DNA of 64,000 nt, from positions 3,410,001-3,474,000 of the forward strand of contig NZ_CP048812.1 in the NCBI RefSeq assembly GCF_010977575.1, in the 5' to 3' direction. This stretch comes from Halomonas socia (GTDB lineage Bacteria; Pseudomonadota; Gammaproteobacteria; Pseudomonadales; Halomonadaceae). Below, one piece after another: positions 11,608 through 20,167 of this stretch; position 1 is the first letter of the stretch, and each line of letters begins with the position of its first letter. The translations under genes were made by a program, and so were the position numbers. Below the pieces are notes generated by a model that worked only from the letters and a program-made list of their open reading frames with translations, did not search any database and had not been told where the DNA came from.

Positions 11608-11684
11608 AGGACCATAGCTCAGTTGGTTAGAGCGCCACGTTGACATCGTGGAGGTCAGCGGTTCAAATCCGCTTGGTCCTACCA
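11608..11684 (+). tRNA. tRNA-Val (GAC anticodon), copy 1
   Basis: A 77-base cloverleaf with encoded CCA. The acceptor stem AGGACCA pairs with TGGTCCT, the D-arm is AGCTCAGTTGGTTAGAGC, and the anticodon stem CCACG/CGTGG encloses TTGACAT with anticodon GAC at 11642-11644. The T-arm loop is GTTCAAATC. It reads GUC (and GUU) valine codons. Confidence 0.97.
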
Positions 11685-11728
11685 ATCCGGGTACATTCAT
11701 CGGCAGCACGCAACGGTAGTCACGAAAT

Positions 11729-11805
11729 AGGACCATAGCTCAGTTGGTTAGAGCGCCACGTTGACATCGTGGAGGTCAGCGGTTCAAATCCGCTTGGTCC
11801 TACCA
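11729..11805 (+). tRNA. tRNA-Val (GAC anticodon), copy 2
   Basis: Identical over all 77 bases to the copy at 11608-11684 and separated from it by 44 bases, with the same anticodon GAC and encoded CCA. The pair is almost certainly one transcript ended by the hairpin at 11814-11849. Confidence 0.97.
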
Positions 11806-11813
11806 GAATCCAG

Positions 11814-11849
11814 AGACGGCCCCGTAGCGCATTCGCTGCGGGGCCGTCT
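11814..11849 (+). terminator. Hairpin terminator after the tRNA-Val pair
   Basis: AGACGGCCCCG and CGGGGCCGTCT form a long stem whose inner part (AGCG/CGCT) also pairs. The tail is only TTGCGTCT, so termination may be partial. It starts nine bases after the second tRNA. Confidence 0.6.
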
Positions 11850-11867
11850 TGCGTCTGGCCGCTGCGG

Positions 11868-12335
11868 CTAGCTCGCGGCGACGAGGTCGCTGCGAGCGAC
11901 GAAGACCGCGACCAGCCGCTCGATCCCCGCCTGGTCGGCGGCGCTGAAGCGCGCCGGCAGCGGGCTGTCGAGGTCGAGTACGCCCCACAGCTGCGTTGCG
12001 GCAAGGATAGGCACCACCAGTTCAGAGCGCGAGGCCGCATCGCAGGCGATATGGTTGGCCACGGCGTGAACGTCGGCGACGCGCTGGGTCTGGCGGCTGC
12101 GCGCCGCAGCGCCGCATACACCCTTGGCGAAGGGGATCGGGTTGCAGGCCGGCTGGCCCTGAAAGGGGCCGAGCGTCAGCAGCTGCGGCTGGCGCTGCAG
12201 GTAGAAGCCTACCCAGTTGAGGTCGGGTACGCTGTGCATGATGAACGCGCAGGTCTGGGCGCTGTTGGTCAGCCAGTCGCGGCCGTCGAGCAGCGCCTCG
12301 AGCTGGTGTGCCAGTAGGTCATAGTCGGTGGACAT
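11868..12335 (-). CDS. msrC: Free methionine-(R)-sulfoxide reductase (GAF domain)
   Basis: Reduces free methionine-R-sulfoxide back to methionine. The 155 residues are a single GAF domain close to E. coli MsrC. All three cysteines used by the family are present, in QPAC (Cys64), GVCG (Cys74) and HIACDAAS (Cys98). The substrate pocket region LGPFQGQPAC and VLDLDSP are also conserved. It lies just downstream of and in the same direction as the metNIQ methionine uptake genes, which fits a joint role in methionine supply, though 66 bases separate it from metQ. Confidence 0.92.
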   Translation of the reverse strand: MSTDYDLLAHQLEALLDGRDWLTNSAQTCAFIMHSVPDLNWVGFYLQRQPQLLTLGPFQGQPACNPIPFAKGVCGAAARSRQTQRVADVHAVANHIACDAASRSELVVPILAATQLWGVLDLDSPLPARFSAADQAGIERLVAVFVARSDLVAAS

Positions 12336-12401
12336 GGTATCTCCTCACGGCAAGCGGCCGGCACAAGGCCGGCCGCTGCTGAGTTGCGCTATGCGGTGGG
12401 C

Positions 12402-13235
12402 TTACTCCCAGCCGGGAACCGCGCCGCCGTCGAACAGCTCTTCGGCCTTGGCGGCCACTTCGTCGCGCTGGTAGGCGCTGACCAGCTGGCGAATTTCCTC
12501 GCGCTCTTCATCGCCGGCGCGCACCACGATCAGGTTGACGTAGGGCGAGTCGGGACCTTCGCGAACCAGCGCGTCGTCGAGGCTGAGGCCGGCGGGCTGG
12601 GCGAAGGTGTTATTGATGAAGGCCATATCGACGTCGGGTAGTACCCGCGGCAGCTGGGCCGCCTCGATTTCGCGGAACTGGAAGTCGTGCGGGTTCTCGA
12701 TCACGTTGACCGGCGTGGCTTCGAGGTTCTCGGGGTCGTCGAGTTCGATCAGGCCTTCGTTATGCATCAAGATCAGCGCGCGGCCTTCATTGGACGGGTC
12801 GTTGGGCAGCGCGATGATGGCACCGTCGGGCAGTTCGTCGATGCTGGCGTGGCGCTCGGAGTAGGCGCCGATCGGGTAGACGAAGCTGCGTCCGGCGGCG
12901 ACCAGTTCGTAGCCGCGGTCTTCGACCATGCTCTGCAGGTAGGGCTCGTGCTGGTAAGCGTTGGCGTCGAGGCTGCCGTCGGCCAGCGCCGCATTCGGCG
13001 AGACGTAGTCGGTGAATTCGACGATCTCGACGTCGAGGTCGTACTCCTCCTTGGCGATGCGTACCGCAACTTCCATGACCTCGGTTTCCGGGCCGGCCAC
13101 GGTGCCGACGCTGATCGAGCGAGTCTCGGCGGCGTCGTCGCCGTTGCCGCAGCCAGCCAGCGCCAGGCTGCCGGCGAGCATCAAGCCACCGAGCAGGCGA
13201 GAAGGGGTGAACCGGCGGGAGAGGGTGTCATTCAT
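12402..13235 (-). CDS. metQ: Methionine ABC transporter substrate-binding lipoprotein MetQ
   Basis: The periplasmic binding component for methionine uptake, about 277 residues, NlpA/MetQ family. The signal peptide ends in the lipobox LALAGC, followed by the mature protein starting GNGDDAAETRSISVGTVAGP. The family blocks VEIVEFTDYVSPNAALADGSLDANAYQH (abbreviated by position: about residues 70-100) and VNVIENPHDFQFREIEAAQL are recognisable. The start at 13235 has AAGGAG upstream; a frame open to 13319 has none. It follows metN and metI as the last gene of the uptake operon. Confidence 0.95.
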   Translation of the reverse strand: MNDTLSRRFTPSRLLGGLMLAGSLALAGCGNGDDAAETRSISVGTVAGPETEVMEVAVRIAKEEYDLDVEIVEFTDYVSPNAALADGSLDANAYQHEPYLQSMVEDRGYELVAAGRSFVYPIGAYSERHASIDELPDGAIIALPNDPSNEGRALILMHNEGLIELDDPENLEATPVNVIENPHDFQFREIEAAQLPRVLPDVDMAFINNTFAQPAGLSLDDALVREGPDSPYVNLIVVRAGDEEREEIRQLVSAYQRDEVAAKAEELFDGGAVPGWE

Positions 13236-13315
13236 GAGCGCTGTATCTCCTTGATGCCTCGAACCGAGGCGGTGGGAGGCGCCGCTATCCAGGTGCGGCG
13301 CCGAGTGAAAACGGA

Positions 13316-13969
13316 TCACTTGTGGTCGGTACGGCGTACCAGGTGGTCGCCGAGGCTCTGGAAGCCCTGCACCATGACCACCAGAATCGCCACGGTGATC
13401 AGCATCACCGTGGGGTCGAAGCGGTTGTAGCCGTAGCGTATGCCGAGGTCGCCGAGGCCGCCGCCGCCGACGGCACCGGCCATGGCCGAATAGCTGACCA
13501 GGGTCACCACGGTGATGGTCAGGCCGGTAATAATGCCGCCCAGCGCCTCGGGCAGCAGCACCTTGGTGATGATCTGCAGTGGCGTGGCGCCCATCGACTG
13601 GGCGGCCTCGATCAGGCCCGGCGAGATCTCGTTGAGGGCACCCTCCACCAGTCGCGCCACGAACGGAATCGCGGCGATGGTCAGTGGCACCACGGCGGCG
13701 TTGGTGCCGATGGAGGTGCCGGCGATCATCCGCGTGAAGGGAATGATCGCCACCATCAGGATGATGAAGGGCACCGAGCGGCCGATATTGGTGACCACGC
13801 CCAGTACCCGGTTGAGCGCCGGCTGGGCGAGGATCTGGCGCGGCCGGGTGACGTACAGCAGTACGCCCAGCGGCACCCCGAGCAGCGCCGAGAGCAGGCT
13901 CGAGACACCGACCATGTAGAGGGTATCGAGGGTCGCTTTGAGGATCAGATCAAGCATCGCGCTGGACAT
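13316..13969 (-). CDS. metI: Methionine ABC transporter permease MetI
   Basis: The inner-membrane channel subunit for methionine. From the ATG at 13969 it has 217 residues, the same as E. coli MetI, with about five transmembrane segments. The EAA loop that contacts the MetN ATPase is visible as EISPGLIEAAQSMGATPLQI. The start lies inside the end of metN (overlap of 20 bases), with GGAG upstream, which suggests translational coupling. A longer frame to 13996 adds nine residues and is less likely. Confidence 0.94.
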   Translation of the reverse strand: MSSAMLDLILKATLDTLYMVGVSSLLSALLGVPLGVLLYVTRPRQILAQPALNRVLGVVTNIGRSVPFIILMVAIIPFTRMIAGTSIGTNAAVVPLTIAAIPFVARLVEGALNEISPGLIEAAQSMGATPLQIITKVLLPEALGGIITGLTITVVTLVSYSAMAGAVGGGGLGDLGIRYGYNRFDPTVMLITVAILVVMVQGFQSLGDHLVRRTDHK

Positions 13970-14993
13970 GGCCAAGCAGCTCCACGTGAAGGTCATGGGT
14001 TTCGAGGTAGTCGATGGCCTCGCGGGTCTTGCTCTCCGGGCCGATCAACTCGGCGATCATCAGCCCCAGGGTACGGCCCTGGATCGACTCGACCTTGGCT
14101 TGCAGGATGCTGACGTCGATCTGGCAGTCGCGGGCCAGCCGCGAGATCAGCGGCGTCGACACGGCGTCACCGGAGAATGCCAGGCGCACCACCGGGTGCG
14201 AGTGGGGGCCTGATGCCGCGTCGAGGCGCTCGACCAGCGCTCGCGGTGGTTCGAGCTTGAGGAATTCGTTGATGAACTCGCGGCCCAGCTGGGTGCGCGG
14301 CGCGGTAAAGAAGTCGCCCACCTCGGCCTCTTCGACCAGGCTGCCGGCCGAGATCAGTCCGACCCGGTGGCAGATCCGCTTGACCACTTCCATCTCGTGG
14401 GTGATCAGCAGAATGGTCAGGCCCAGGCTGCGGTTGATCTCCTGCAGCAGGGCGAGGATCGAGCCGGTGGTCTGGGGGTCGAGAGCCGAGGTGGCCTCGT
14501 CGCACAGCAGCACCTTGGGCTTGCTGGCCAGGGCGCGGGCGATCGCCACGCGCTGCTTCTGGCCGCCGGAGAGCTGCGCCGGATATTGGTCGGTCTTGTC
14601 GCTGAGACCGACCAGCTCGAGCAGCGGGGCGACCCGCTGGCGTATCTCGCCACGCGGCACGCCCATCAGCTCCAGGGGCAGGGCGACATTGGCGAACACC
14701 GTCCGTGAGGCCAGCAGGTTGAAGTGCTGGAAGATCATGCCAATGCGGTGGCGGGCCTGGTTGAGCATGGCGCCGCTGAGGGTGGTGAGTTCCTGGCCGT
14801 CGACGCTGATGCTGCCGCTGGTGGGCCGCTCGAGCAGGTTGACGCAGCGAATCAGCGTCGACTTGCCGGCCCCTGAGAGGCCGATGACGCCGTAAATGGT
14901 GCCTTCGGGGACATGCAGGTCGAGCGGCTTGAGTGCCTCGACGGCGCTGTCGCCCTGGCCATAGGTCTTGGAGACGTTGGAGAGTGTGATCAT
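13950..14993 (-). CDS. metN: Methionine ABC transporter ATP-binding protein MetN
   Basis: The ATPase of the methionine importer, 347 residues. It has Walker A GLSGAGKST, the signature LSGGQKQRVAIARAL, Walker B VLLCDEATSALD and the switch His in LLITHEME. The C-terminal ~95 residues are the NIL domain that binds methionine and shuts the transporter down at high internal methionine. The ATG at 14993 gives the normal family N-terminus (MITLSNVSKTYG); the frame open to 15167 runs through the terminator and riboswitch and is rejected. It is the first gene of metNIQ. Confidence 0.96.
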   Translation of the reverse strand: MITLSNVSKTYGQGDSAVEALKPLDLHVPEGTIYGVIGLSGAGKSTLIRCVNLLERPTSGSISVDGQELTTLSGAMLNQARHRIGMIFQHFNLLASRTVFANVALPLELMGVPRGEIRQRVAPLLELVGLSDKTDQYPAQLSGGQKQRVAIARALASKPKVLLCDEATSALDPQTTGSILALLQEINRSLGLTILLITHEMEVVKRICHRVGLISAGSLVEEAEVGDFFTAPRTQLGREFINEFLKLEPPRALVERLDAASGPHSHPVVRLAFSGDAVSTPLISRLARDCQIDVSILQAKVESIQGRTLGLMIAELIGPESKTREAIDYLETHDLHVELLGHVQRDA

Positions 14994-15039
14994 GGTCCTG
15001 TCGCGTTGCGGCGCTTGCGGGTGGGGCAGCAGGCGACCG

Positions 15040-15066
15040 AAAAAAAGGCCACCCTGGCGGGTGGCC
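15040..15066 (-). terminator. Rho-independent terminator in the metN leader
   Basis: On the minus strand GGCCACCC, loop GCCA, GGGTGGCC is followed by seven T residues (complement of the A-run at 15040-15046). It lies between the SAM-II-like aptamer and metN, about 45 bases before the metN start, so it is the expected expression platform for transcription attenuation. Confidence 0.9.
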
Positions 15067-15080
15067 ATCAACGCTGGACA

Positions 15081-15151
15081 CACCCTTTTAGCTGCACTTC
15101 TCGCTTCCCGGGGGAAGGAGGGCGCCCGCAATCTGGGTACAAATCGGCGCC
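15081..15151 (-). promoter_or_regulatory. SAM-II-like riboswitch (metN leader)
   Basis: On the minus strand the core reads GGCGCC, GATTTGTACCC, AGATTGC, GGGCGCC, a variable insert with its own small hairpin (CTTCCCCCGGGAAG), then GCTAAAAGGG. This follows the SAM-II order of P1 5' strand, the GAUUU..ACC loop, AUUGC, P1 3' strand, and the 3' GCUAAAA-GGG pseudoknot strand. P1 is a 6-bp GGCGCC pairing. The pseudoknot strand GGGTG is also a perfect complement of CACCC in the terminator 5' arm, so ligand binding would release the terminator. SAM-V shares a similar core and cannot be excluded. Position ahead of metNIQ fits feedback by S-adenosylmethionine. Confidence 0.85.
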
Positions 15152-15167
15152 TGAATATGTGGCGCAA

Positions 15168-15197
15168 ATTCTAGGCGTCGCACTCGGATAATGTCAA
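15168..15197 (-). promoter_or_regulatory. Sigma70 promoter of metNIQ
   Basis: On the minus strand a perfect -35 TTGACA (15192-15197) and a -10 TAGAAT (15168-15173, five of six) are 18 bases apart. The transcript would start near 15160, about ten bases before the riboswitch P1. Confidence 0.8.
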
Positions 15198-15403
15198 CGA
15201 CCTTAGTTCAAGATAAGGGTGGCTTGCCAATGGTATGGGAAATATTTCTGATTTTTTCCATTATACAGAGGTTTGGACTGCCATTGGTAGGGTGCCGGGG
15301 CGCGCCCGGCATGGACGTCTGGCACGCCGATTCATTACACTCGACGGCTTTCCCGCGTCTGGCGCAACCGCCGGGCGTGGGTCGATCAGGGGTGGGAGAG
15401 AGC

Positions 15404-16033
15404 ATGTTCACAGGCATCGTACAGGGCACGGCCGCGGTCACTCGGGTCATCGAAAAAACCGAGTTTCGCACCCACGTGCTGGCGCTCGACGCGGCACTGC
15501 GTGAAGGCCTTGCACTGGGTGCTTCGGTGGCGCACAACGGCGTGTGCCTGACGGTCACCGCCATCGACGGCGAGCAGGTCAGCTTCGATCTGATGCGCGA
15601 GACCCTGCGGCTGACCAATCTTGGTGCACTCAAGGTAGGCGATAGCGTCAATATCGAGCGGGCGGCGCGCTTCGGCGATGAAATCGGCGGCCACGCCATG
15701 TCCGGTCATGTCATCACCATGGCCGAGCTGGTCGAGCTGGACGAGGCGCCCAACAATCGCCGGCTGTGGTTCGAGCTCGACGCCGAGTTCGGTCGCTTCA
15801 TCTTCGACAAGGGCTATATCGGCGTCGACGGCATCAGCCTGACCATTGGCGGTGTGGCACCCGGTGCGGCGGGGCGGATGCGCTTCTGCGTCAATCTGAT
15901 ACCCGAGACACTGGCGCGCACCGTTCTCGCCGAGCGTCGCCCCGGCGATCGCGTCAATATCGAGATCGATCCTCAGACCCAGGCCATCGTCGAGACCGTC
16001 GAGCGTGTGCTGGCAAGCCGCGAAGGGCACTAA
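15404..16033 (+). CDS. ribE: Riboflavin synthase alpha subunit
   Basis: Dismutates two 6,7-dimethyl-8-ribityllumazine molecules to riboflavin. The 209-residue protein has the tell-tale start MFTGIVQGTAAV and two lumazine-binding repeats, each with a GxSVAHNGVCLTVT-type segment (about residues 40-55 and again GVDGISLTIGGV at about 137-148), plus GGHAMSGHV. GGGAGAG just upstream supports the ATG at 15404; the open frame back to 15191 is not used. No other rib genes are adjacent, and I found no FMN riboswitch in the preceding 200 bases. Confidence 0.95.
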   Translation: MFTGIVQGTAAVTRVIEKTEFRTHVLALDAALREGLALGASVAHNGVCLTVTAIDGEQVSFDLMRETLRLTNLGALKVGDSVNIERAARFGDEIGGHAMSGHVITMAELVELDEAPNNRRLWFELDAEFGRFIFDKGYIGVDGISLTIGGVAPGAAGRMRFCVNLIPETLARTVLAERRPGDRVNIEIDPQTQAIVETVERVLASREGH

Positions 16034-16261
16034 AACGCTTGCTTTGACCGCTCCGTCAAGTCTTCGTTGGTGGCACGAGTGGTCAATGGCGCAGCGCTTG
16101 CTTATAGATAGAGGGTGGCGGCGAGAGATGCCGACCATCACAACAATCAACGCAGGTCGCCATGCCCTCGATACGCGCCTCGCATCCGCCGGCGCCTTTG
16201 GGTACCATGTGCGGCTTTTCTCGCACTCTGGGCGCTGAGCGTCCACGCGCAGGACTGACCC

Positions 16262-17563
16262 ATGAAACGACTGCTCGACAACCACTTCAAGCTGTCAGAA
16301 CACAATACCTCCATCAAGACCGAGGTCATTGCCGGGATCACCACCTTCCTGACCATGGCCTACATCATCTTCGTCAACCCCAGCATCCTCTCCGAGGCCG
16401 GCATGGACTACGGCGCGGTGTTCGTCGCCACCTGTCTGGCGGCAGCGGTGGGCTGTCTGATCATGGGGCTGTGGGCCAACTATCCGATCGCCCAGGCGCC
16501 GGGCATGGGGCTCAACGCCTTCTTCACCTATGGCGTAGTGCTGGGCATGGGCTACACCTGGGAAGCGGCGCTGGGGGCGGTGTTCTTCTCCGGCTTCATC
16601 TTCTTCCTGCTCAGCGTGTTCAAGATTCGCGAGTGGATCATCAATGCCATACCGCTGTCGCTGCGCCTCGGCATCGCTGCCGGCATCGGCCTGTTCCTGG
16701 CGATGATCGCCCTCAAGAACGCCGGCATCGTGGTCTCCAATCCGGCCACCTACGTGGCGCTGGGTGACCTCTCCCAGCCGGCGGCGATCTATGCTCTGGT
16801 CGGCTTCTTCGCGATCACCGCGCTTGCCCATCTCAAGGTCACCGGCGCGGTGATGATCGGTATCCTCGGCGTCACCGTGGTGGCCATTCTGTTTGGTCAC
16901 AGCGAGTACGGCGGTATGGTCTCAGCGCCGCCGTCGATTGCCCCGACCCTCATGGCGCTGGACTTCGCCGGTGCGCTGGACGTGGCCATGCTGAGCGTGA
17001 TCTTCGCCTTCCTGTTCGTCGACCTGTTCGACACCTCCGGCACCCTGATCGGGGTGGCGCACCGCGGCAAGCTGCTCGACAAGGACGGCAAGCTGCCGCG
17101 CATCGGCCGCGCCATGATGGCCGATAGCGGTGCCTCCATGGCGGGGGCGGTGATGGGCACCTCGACCACCACCAGCTACATTGAATCCACGGCCGGCATC
17201 GCCTCGGGCGGGCGCACCGGTCTCACCGCGGTGGTGGTCGCCGGACTGTTCCTGATTAGCCTGTTCTTCGCCCCGCTGGCCGGCTCGATTCCGGCTTACG
17301 CCACCGCCGGTGCGCTGCTCTACGTGGCGGTACTGATGGCCGGCAGCCTGGCTCACGCCGACTGGGATGACGTGACCGAGGCAGCTCCGGTGCTGATCGC
17401 CGCCCTGGCTATGCCGCTGACCTTCTCGATCGCCGAGGGCATCGCCCTGGGCTTCGTCAGCTACGTGGCGATCAAGACGCTGTCGGGCCGTTTCAGCGAT
17501 CTCAACCCGGCGGTGATCGTGCTGGCACTGCTGTTCGTCCTCAAGTTTCTTTTCCTCGACTGA
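16262..17563 (+). CDS. NCS2-family purine permease (AzgA/PbuG type)
   Basis: A 433-residue polytopic membrane protein of the AzgA branch of NCS2 transporters, which import adenine, guanine or hypoxanthine with protons. It begins with the family start LDNHFKLSEHNTSIKTEVIAGITTFLTMAYIIFVNP, and has the APGMGLNAFFTYG block and DLFDTSGTLIGVA. The SGASMAGAVMGTSTTTSYIES segment is the second conserved substrate region. It sits 20 bases before apt, and with apt and gpt makes a purine salvage cluster: uptake followed by phosphoribosylation. The 228 bases upstream show no purine riboswitch core that I can recognise. Confidence 0.92.
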   Translation: MKRLLDNHFKLSEHNTSIKTEVIAGITTFLTMAYIIFVNPSILSEAGMDYGAVFVATCLAAAVGCLIMGLWANYPIAQAPGMGLNAFFTYGVVLGMGYTWEAALGAVFFSGFIFFLLSVFKIREWIINAIPLSLRLGIAAGIGLFLAMIALKNAGIVVSNPATYVALGDLSQPAAIYALVGFFAITALAHLKVTGAVMIGILGVTVVAILFGHSEYGGMVSAPPSIAPTLMALDFAGALDVAMLSVIFAFLFVDLFDTSGTLIGVAHRGKLLDKDGKLPRIGRAMMADSGASMAGAVMGTSTTTSYIESTAGIASGGRTGLTAVVVAGLFLISLFFAPLAGSIPAYATAGALLYVAVLMAGSLAHADWDDVTEAAPVLIAALAMPLTFSIAEGIALGFVSYVAIKTLSGRFSDLNPAVIVLALLFVLKFLFLD

Positions 17564-17584
17564 CCCGATGAGACCCGACCCCCG

Positions 17585-18130
17585 ATGAGCATATACGGCG
17601 ACTACATCAAATCCGTGATTCGTACCGTCCCCGACTGGCCGCAGTCGGGGGTCAACTTCCGCGATATCACGCCGTTGCTGCAGAACAGTGCGGCTTTCCG
17701 CAAACTGATCGACAGCTTCGTGCACCGCTATCAGGAAATGGATCTGGATGCGATTGCCGCCATCGATGCGCGTGGCTTCATTATCGGCGCGCCGCTGGCC
17801 TACGAGCTGGGCTGCAGCTTCGTGCCGGTACGCAAGAAGGGTAAACTGCCGTTCCGTACCATCAGCGAGACCTATACCCTGGAGTACGGCAAGTCGGAGG
17901 TCGAGCTGCACTCCGACGCCTTCCAGCAGGGCGACCGTATCCTGGTCATGGACGACCTGATCGCTACCGGCGGCACCATGCTGGCCGCCTCCAAGCTGAT
18001 CACCCGCAGCGGCGGCCAGGTGGTGGAAACCGCCACCATTATCGACCTGCCGGAGCTCGGCGGGTCGCAGAAGATTCGCGACGCCGGCTACGGCGTGTTC
18101 GCGGTCTGTTCCTTCACCGAGGACGAGTAA
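17585..18130 (+). CDS. apt: Adenine phosphoribosyltransferase
   Basis: Makes AMP from adenine and PRPP. The 181-residue protein has the type I PRTase PRPP loop [14 protein letters not shown] (about residues 119-132), the base-specific hood [20 protein letters not shown] at the N-terminus, and [18 protein letters not shown]. It follows the purine permease closely and precedes gpt, suggesting one operon for purine salvage. Confidence 0.97.
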   Translation: MSIYGDYIKSVIRTVPDWPQSGVNFRDITPLLQNSAAFRKLIDSFVHRYQEMDLDAIAAIDARGFIIGAPLAYELGCSFVPVRKKGKLPFRTISETYTLEYGKSEVELHSDAFQQGDRILVMDDLIATGGTMLAASKLITRSGGQVVETATIIDLPELGGSQKIRDAGYGVFAVCSFTEDE

Positions 18131-18166
18131 CAAGGTCCTCCCCTGTGGTTTACCGGTATATCGATC

Positions 18167-18655
18167 ATGAGCGCCAATCGCTATCAGCAGCACTTCACCG
18201 TTTCCTGGGACCAGCTTCACCGCGATGTGCGGGCGCTGTGCCATCAACTCGTCGAACGTGACTTCAAGGGCATCATCGCCATCACTCGCGGCGGGCTGAT
18301 TCCCGCCGCGCTGATCGCCCGTGAACTCAATGTGCGGCTGATCGACACCGTATGCATCAAGAGCTACGACCACATGGACCAGGGCGGCCTGGACGTCATG
18401 AAGGGCGTCGAGCACGACGGCGACGGTTGGCTGCTGGTCGACGACCTGGTCGACACCGGCAAGACCGCCCGTGCGGTGCGCGAGATGCTGCCCAAGGCAC
18501 ACTTCGTTACCATCTACGCCAAGCCCGAAGGGCGCCCGCTGGTCGACCAGTGTCTCACCGAGGTGGCCCAGGACTGCTGGATCCAGTTCCCCTGGGACAT
18601 GGGGATTGCCTACGTCGAGCCGCTGGTCGATCAGGTGCGCGGCCAGACGCCCTGA
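18167..18655 (+). CDS. gpt: Xanthine-guanine phosphoribosyltransferase
   Basis: Converts xanthine and guanine (and hypoxanthine poorly) to nucleotides using PRPP. The 162 residues align along their length with E. coli Gpt: [32 protein letters not shown], the PRPP loop [17 protein letters not shown] and the C-terminal [14 protein letters not shown]. The TGK in the PRPP loop replaces the TGG of the E. coli protein. It lies between apt and ung in the same direction, and its stop is followed at once by the ung ribosome site. Confidence 0.94.
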   Translation: MSANRYQQHFTVSWDQLHRDVRALCHQLVERDFKGIIAITRGGLIPAALIARELNVRLIDTVCIKSYDHMDQGGLDVMKGVEHDGDGWLLVDDLVDTGKTARAVREMLPKAHFVTIYAKPEGRPLVDQCLTEVAQDCWIQFPWDMGIAYVEPLVDQVRGQTP

Positions 18656-18670
18656 GTGAGGAGAGTCATG

Positions 18671-19372
18671 ATGCCGGAATCACCGCTTCCCGAGAGTTGG
18701 CAGGCGCATCTCGGGGCCGAGCTGGAAGCCCCGTACATGCAGGCGCTGCGCGATTTCCTGGCCGCCGAAAAGGCGGCGCGCAAGGTCATCTACCCGCACT
18801 CGTCGCACTGGTTCCGTGCCTTCCAGTTGACGCCGCTTTCGCGCGTCAAGGTGGTAATACTCGGCCAGGACCCGTATCACGGCCCCGACCAGGCCCACGG
18901 CCTGTGCTTTTCGGTGCGCCCCGGGGTGCCAGCACCGCCCTCGCTGCAGAACATCTACAAGGAGTTGGCCCAGGACCTCGGCACCACGCCGGTCAACCAC
19001 GGCTTCCTCGAGCACTGGGCGCGTCAGGGCGTGCTGATGCTCAACAGCGTGCTGACCGTCGAGCAGGGTAATGCCGGCGCGCATCGCGGGCGCGGCTGGG
19101 AAACCTTCACCGACCGCGCCATCGCCGCGGTCAACGAGCAGTGCGGCCACGTCGCCTTCCTGCTGTGGGGCAGCTATGCCCAGAAGAAGGCCGCCTTCGT
19201 CGATCGCAGCCGTCACCTGGTGCTGCACTCGCCGCATCCCTCGCCGCTGTCGGCGCATCGCGGCTTCTTTGGCCAGCGCCACTTCTCCCAGGCCAACGCC
19301 TTTCTGGCCGCCCACGGCCGCGAGCCCATCGACTGGCAGTTGCCCGCCGCCCCGGAGGCTGTTGGGCCTTAA
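18671..19372 (+). CDS. ung: Uracil-DNA glycosylase
   Basis: Removes uracil from DNA to start base excision repair. The family-1 motifs are intact: water-activating ILGQDPYHG with the catalytic Asp near residue 67, the uracil pocket block around [13 protein letters not shown], and [11 protein letters not shown] with the catalytic His. The 233 residues fit the family. ATGATG occurs at 18668-18673; the second ATG is seven bases from AGGAG (18659-18663) and is preferred. A GTG at 18656 would overlap the gpt stop and is less likely. Confidence 0.96.
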   Translation: MPESPLPESWQAHLGAELEAPYMQALRDFLAAEKAARKVIYPHSSHWFRAFQLTPLSRVKVVILGQDPYHGPDQAHGLCFSVRPGVPAPPSLQNIYKELAQDLGTTPVNHGFLEHWARQGVLMLNSVLTVEQGNAGAHRGRGWETFTDRAIAAVNEQCGHVAFLLWGSYAQKKAAFVDRSRHLVLHSPHPSPLSAHRGFFGQRHFSQANAFLAAHGREPIDWQLPAAPEAVGP

Positions 19373-19451
19373 CCTGAACGCCCGATCAAGCTAGAATTGC
19401 GCGCAATTTGTCCATCCAACAGACGTCAGCCTGACGAGGGAGCCTTCCGCC

Positions 19452-20081
19452 ATGAGCGTTCACGCCATCGACCATCCTCTGGTACAGCACAAGCTCGGGC
19501 TGATGCGCGAAGCGGGGATCAGCACCAAGAGCTTCCGCGAGCTGGCCGGCGAACTGGCCAAGCTGCTGACCTACGAGGCGACCCAGGACCTCGAGCTGCA
19601 GACCCAGGAGATCGACGGCTGGAGCGGCGACAAGATCCCGGTGCAACTGCTCAAGGGCAAGAAGGTCACCATCGTGCCGATCCTGCGCGCCGGACTGGGC
19701 ATGCTGGATGGTGTCACCGACCTGATCCCCAGCGCGCGGATCAGCGTGGTGGGGCTCTACCGTAACGAGGAGACCCTCGAGCCGGTGCCCTATTTCGAGA
19801 AGTTCACCAACGACCTCGACGAGCGCCTGGCGATCGTCATCGACCCGATGCTGGCCACCGGTGGCTCGATGCTGGCCACCCTCGACATGCTCAAGGCGCG
19901 CGGCTGTCCGCTGATGAAGGTGATCGTGCTGGTTGCCGCGCCGGAGGGCATCCGCCGCGTACAGGAGGCCTATCCCGAGGTCGAGATCTACACCGCGGCC
20001 ATCGATGAGCGCCTCGACGAGAACGGCTATATCGTCCCAGGGCTGGGCGATGCCGGGGACAAGATCTTCGGCACCCGCTGA
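19452..20081 (+). CDS. upp: Uracil phosphoribosyltransferase
   Basis: Salvages uracil to UMP with PRPP. The 209-residue protein has the family start ([17 protein letters not shown]), the [13 protein letters not shown] block, the PRPP-binding [12 protein letters not shown] and the C-terminal uracil loop [17 protein letters not shown]. It is followed by a terminator and then uraA in the same direction, the upp-uraA order known from other proteobacteria. Confidence 0.97.
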   Translation: MSVHAIDHPLVQHKLGLMREAGISTKSFRELAGELAKLLTYEATQDLELQTQEIDGWSGDKIPVQLLKGKKVTIVPILRAGLGMLDGVTDLIPSARISVVGLYRNEETLEPVPYFEKFTNDLDERLAIVIDPMLATGGSMLATLDMLKARGCPLMKVIVLVAAPEGIRRVQEAYPEVEIYTAAIDERLDENGYIVPGLGDAGDKIFGTR

Positions 20082-20106
20082 TCAAAAATTTCTCTCATTA
20101 TTCAAT

Positions 20107-20132
20107 ACCCCTGATATTCAGGGGTTTTTTTT
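20107..20132 (+). terminator. Terminator or attenuator between upp and uraA
   Basis: ACCCCTGA (20107-20114) pairs with TCAGGGGT (20118-20125) across TAT, followed by a run of eight T. It is only 36 bases before the uraA start, so read-through or attenuation would set uraA expression relative to upp. Confidence 0.9.
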
Positions 20133-20167
20133 GACAAGACGCAAGTCATAACAAGAGGAAACGACCC

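Noticed and set aside
11608-11805. tRNA-Val pair as a phage or island attachment site
   Set aside because: No integrase, direct-repeat att remnant or accessory genes flank the tRNAs.
13950-15167. 405-residue version of MetN starting at 15167
   Set aside because: The extra 58 residues would be encoded across the terminator and riboswitch and are not part of the family; ATG 14993 gives the normal N-terminus.
15200-15403. Possible FMN riboswitch before ribE
   Set aside because: No RFN element consensus; this stretch mainly holds the metN promoter on the other strand.
16034-16261. Possible purine riboswitch before the NCS2 purine permease
   Set aside because: The three-way junction core and the TATA..loop motifs are not present.
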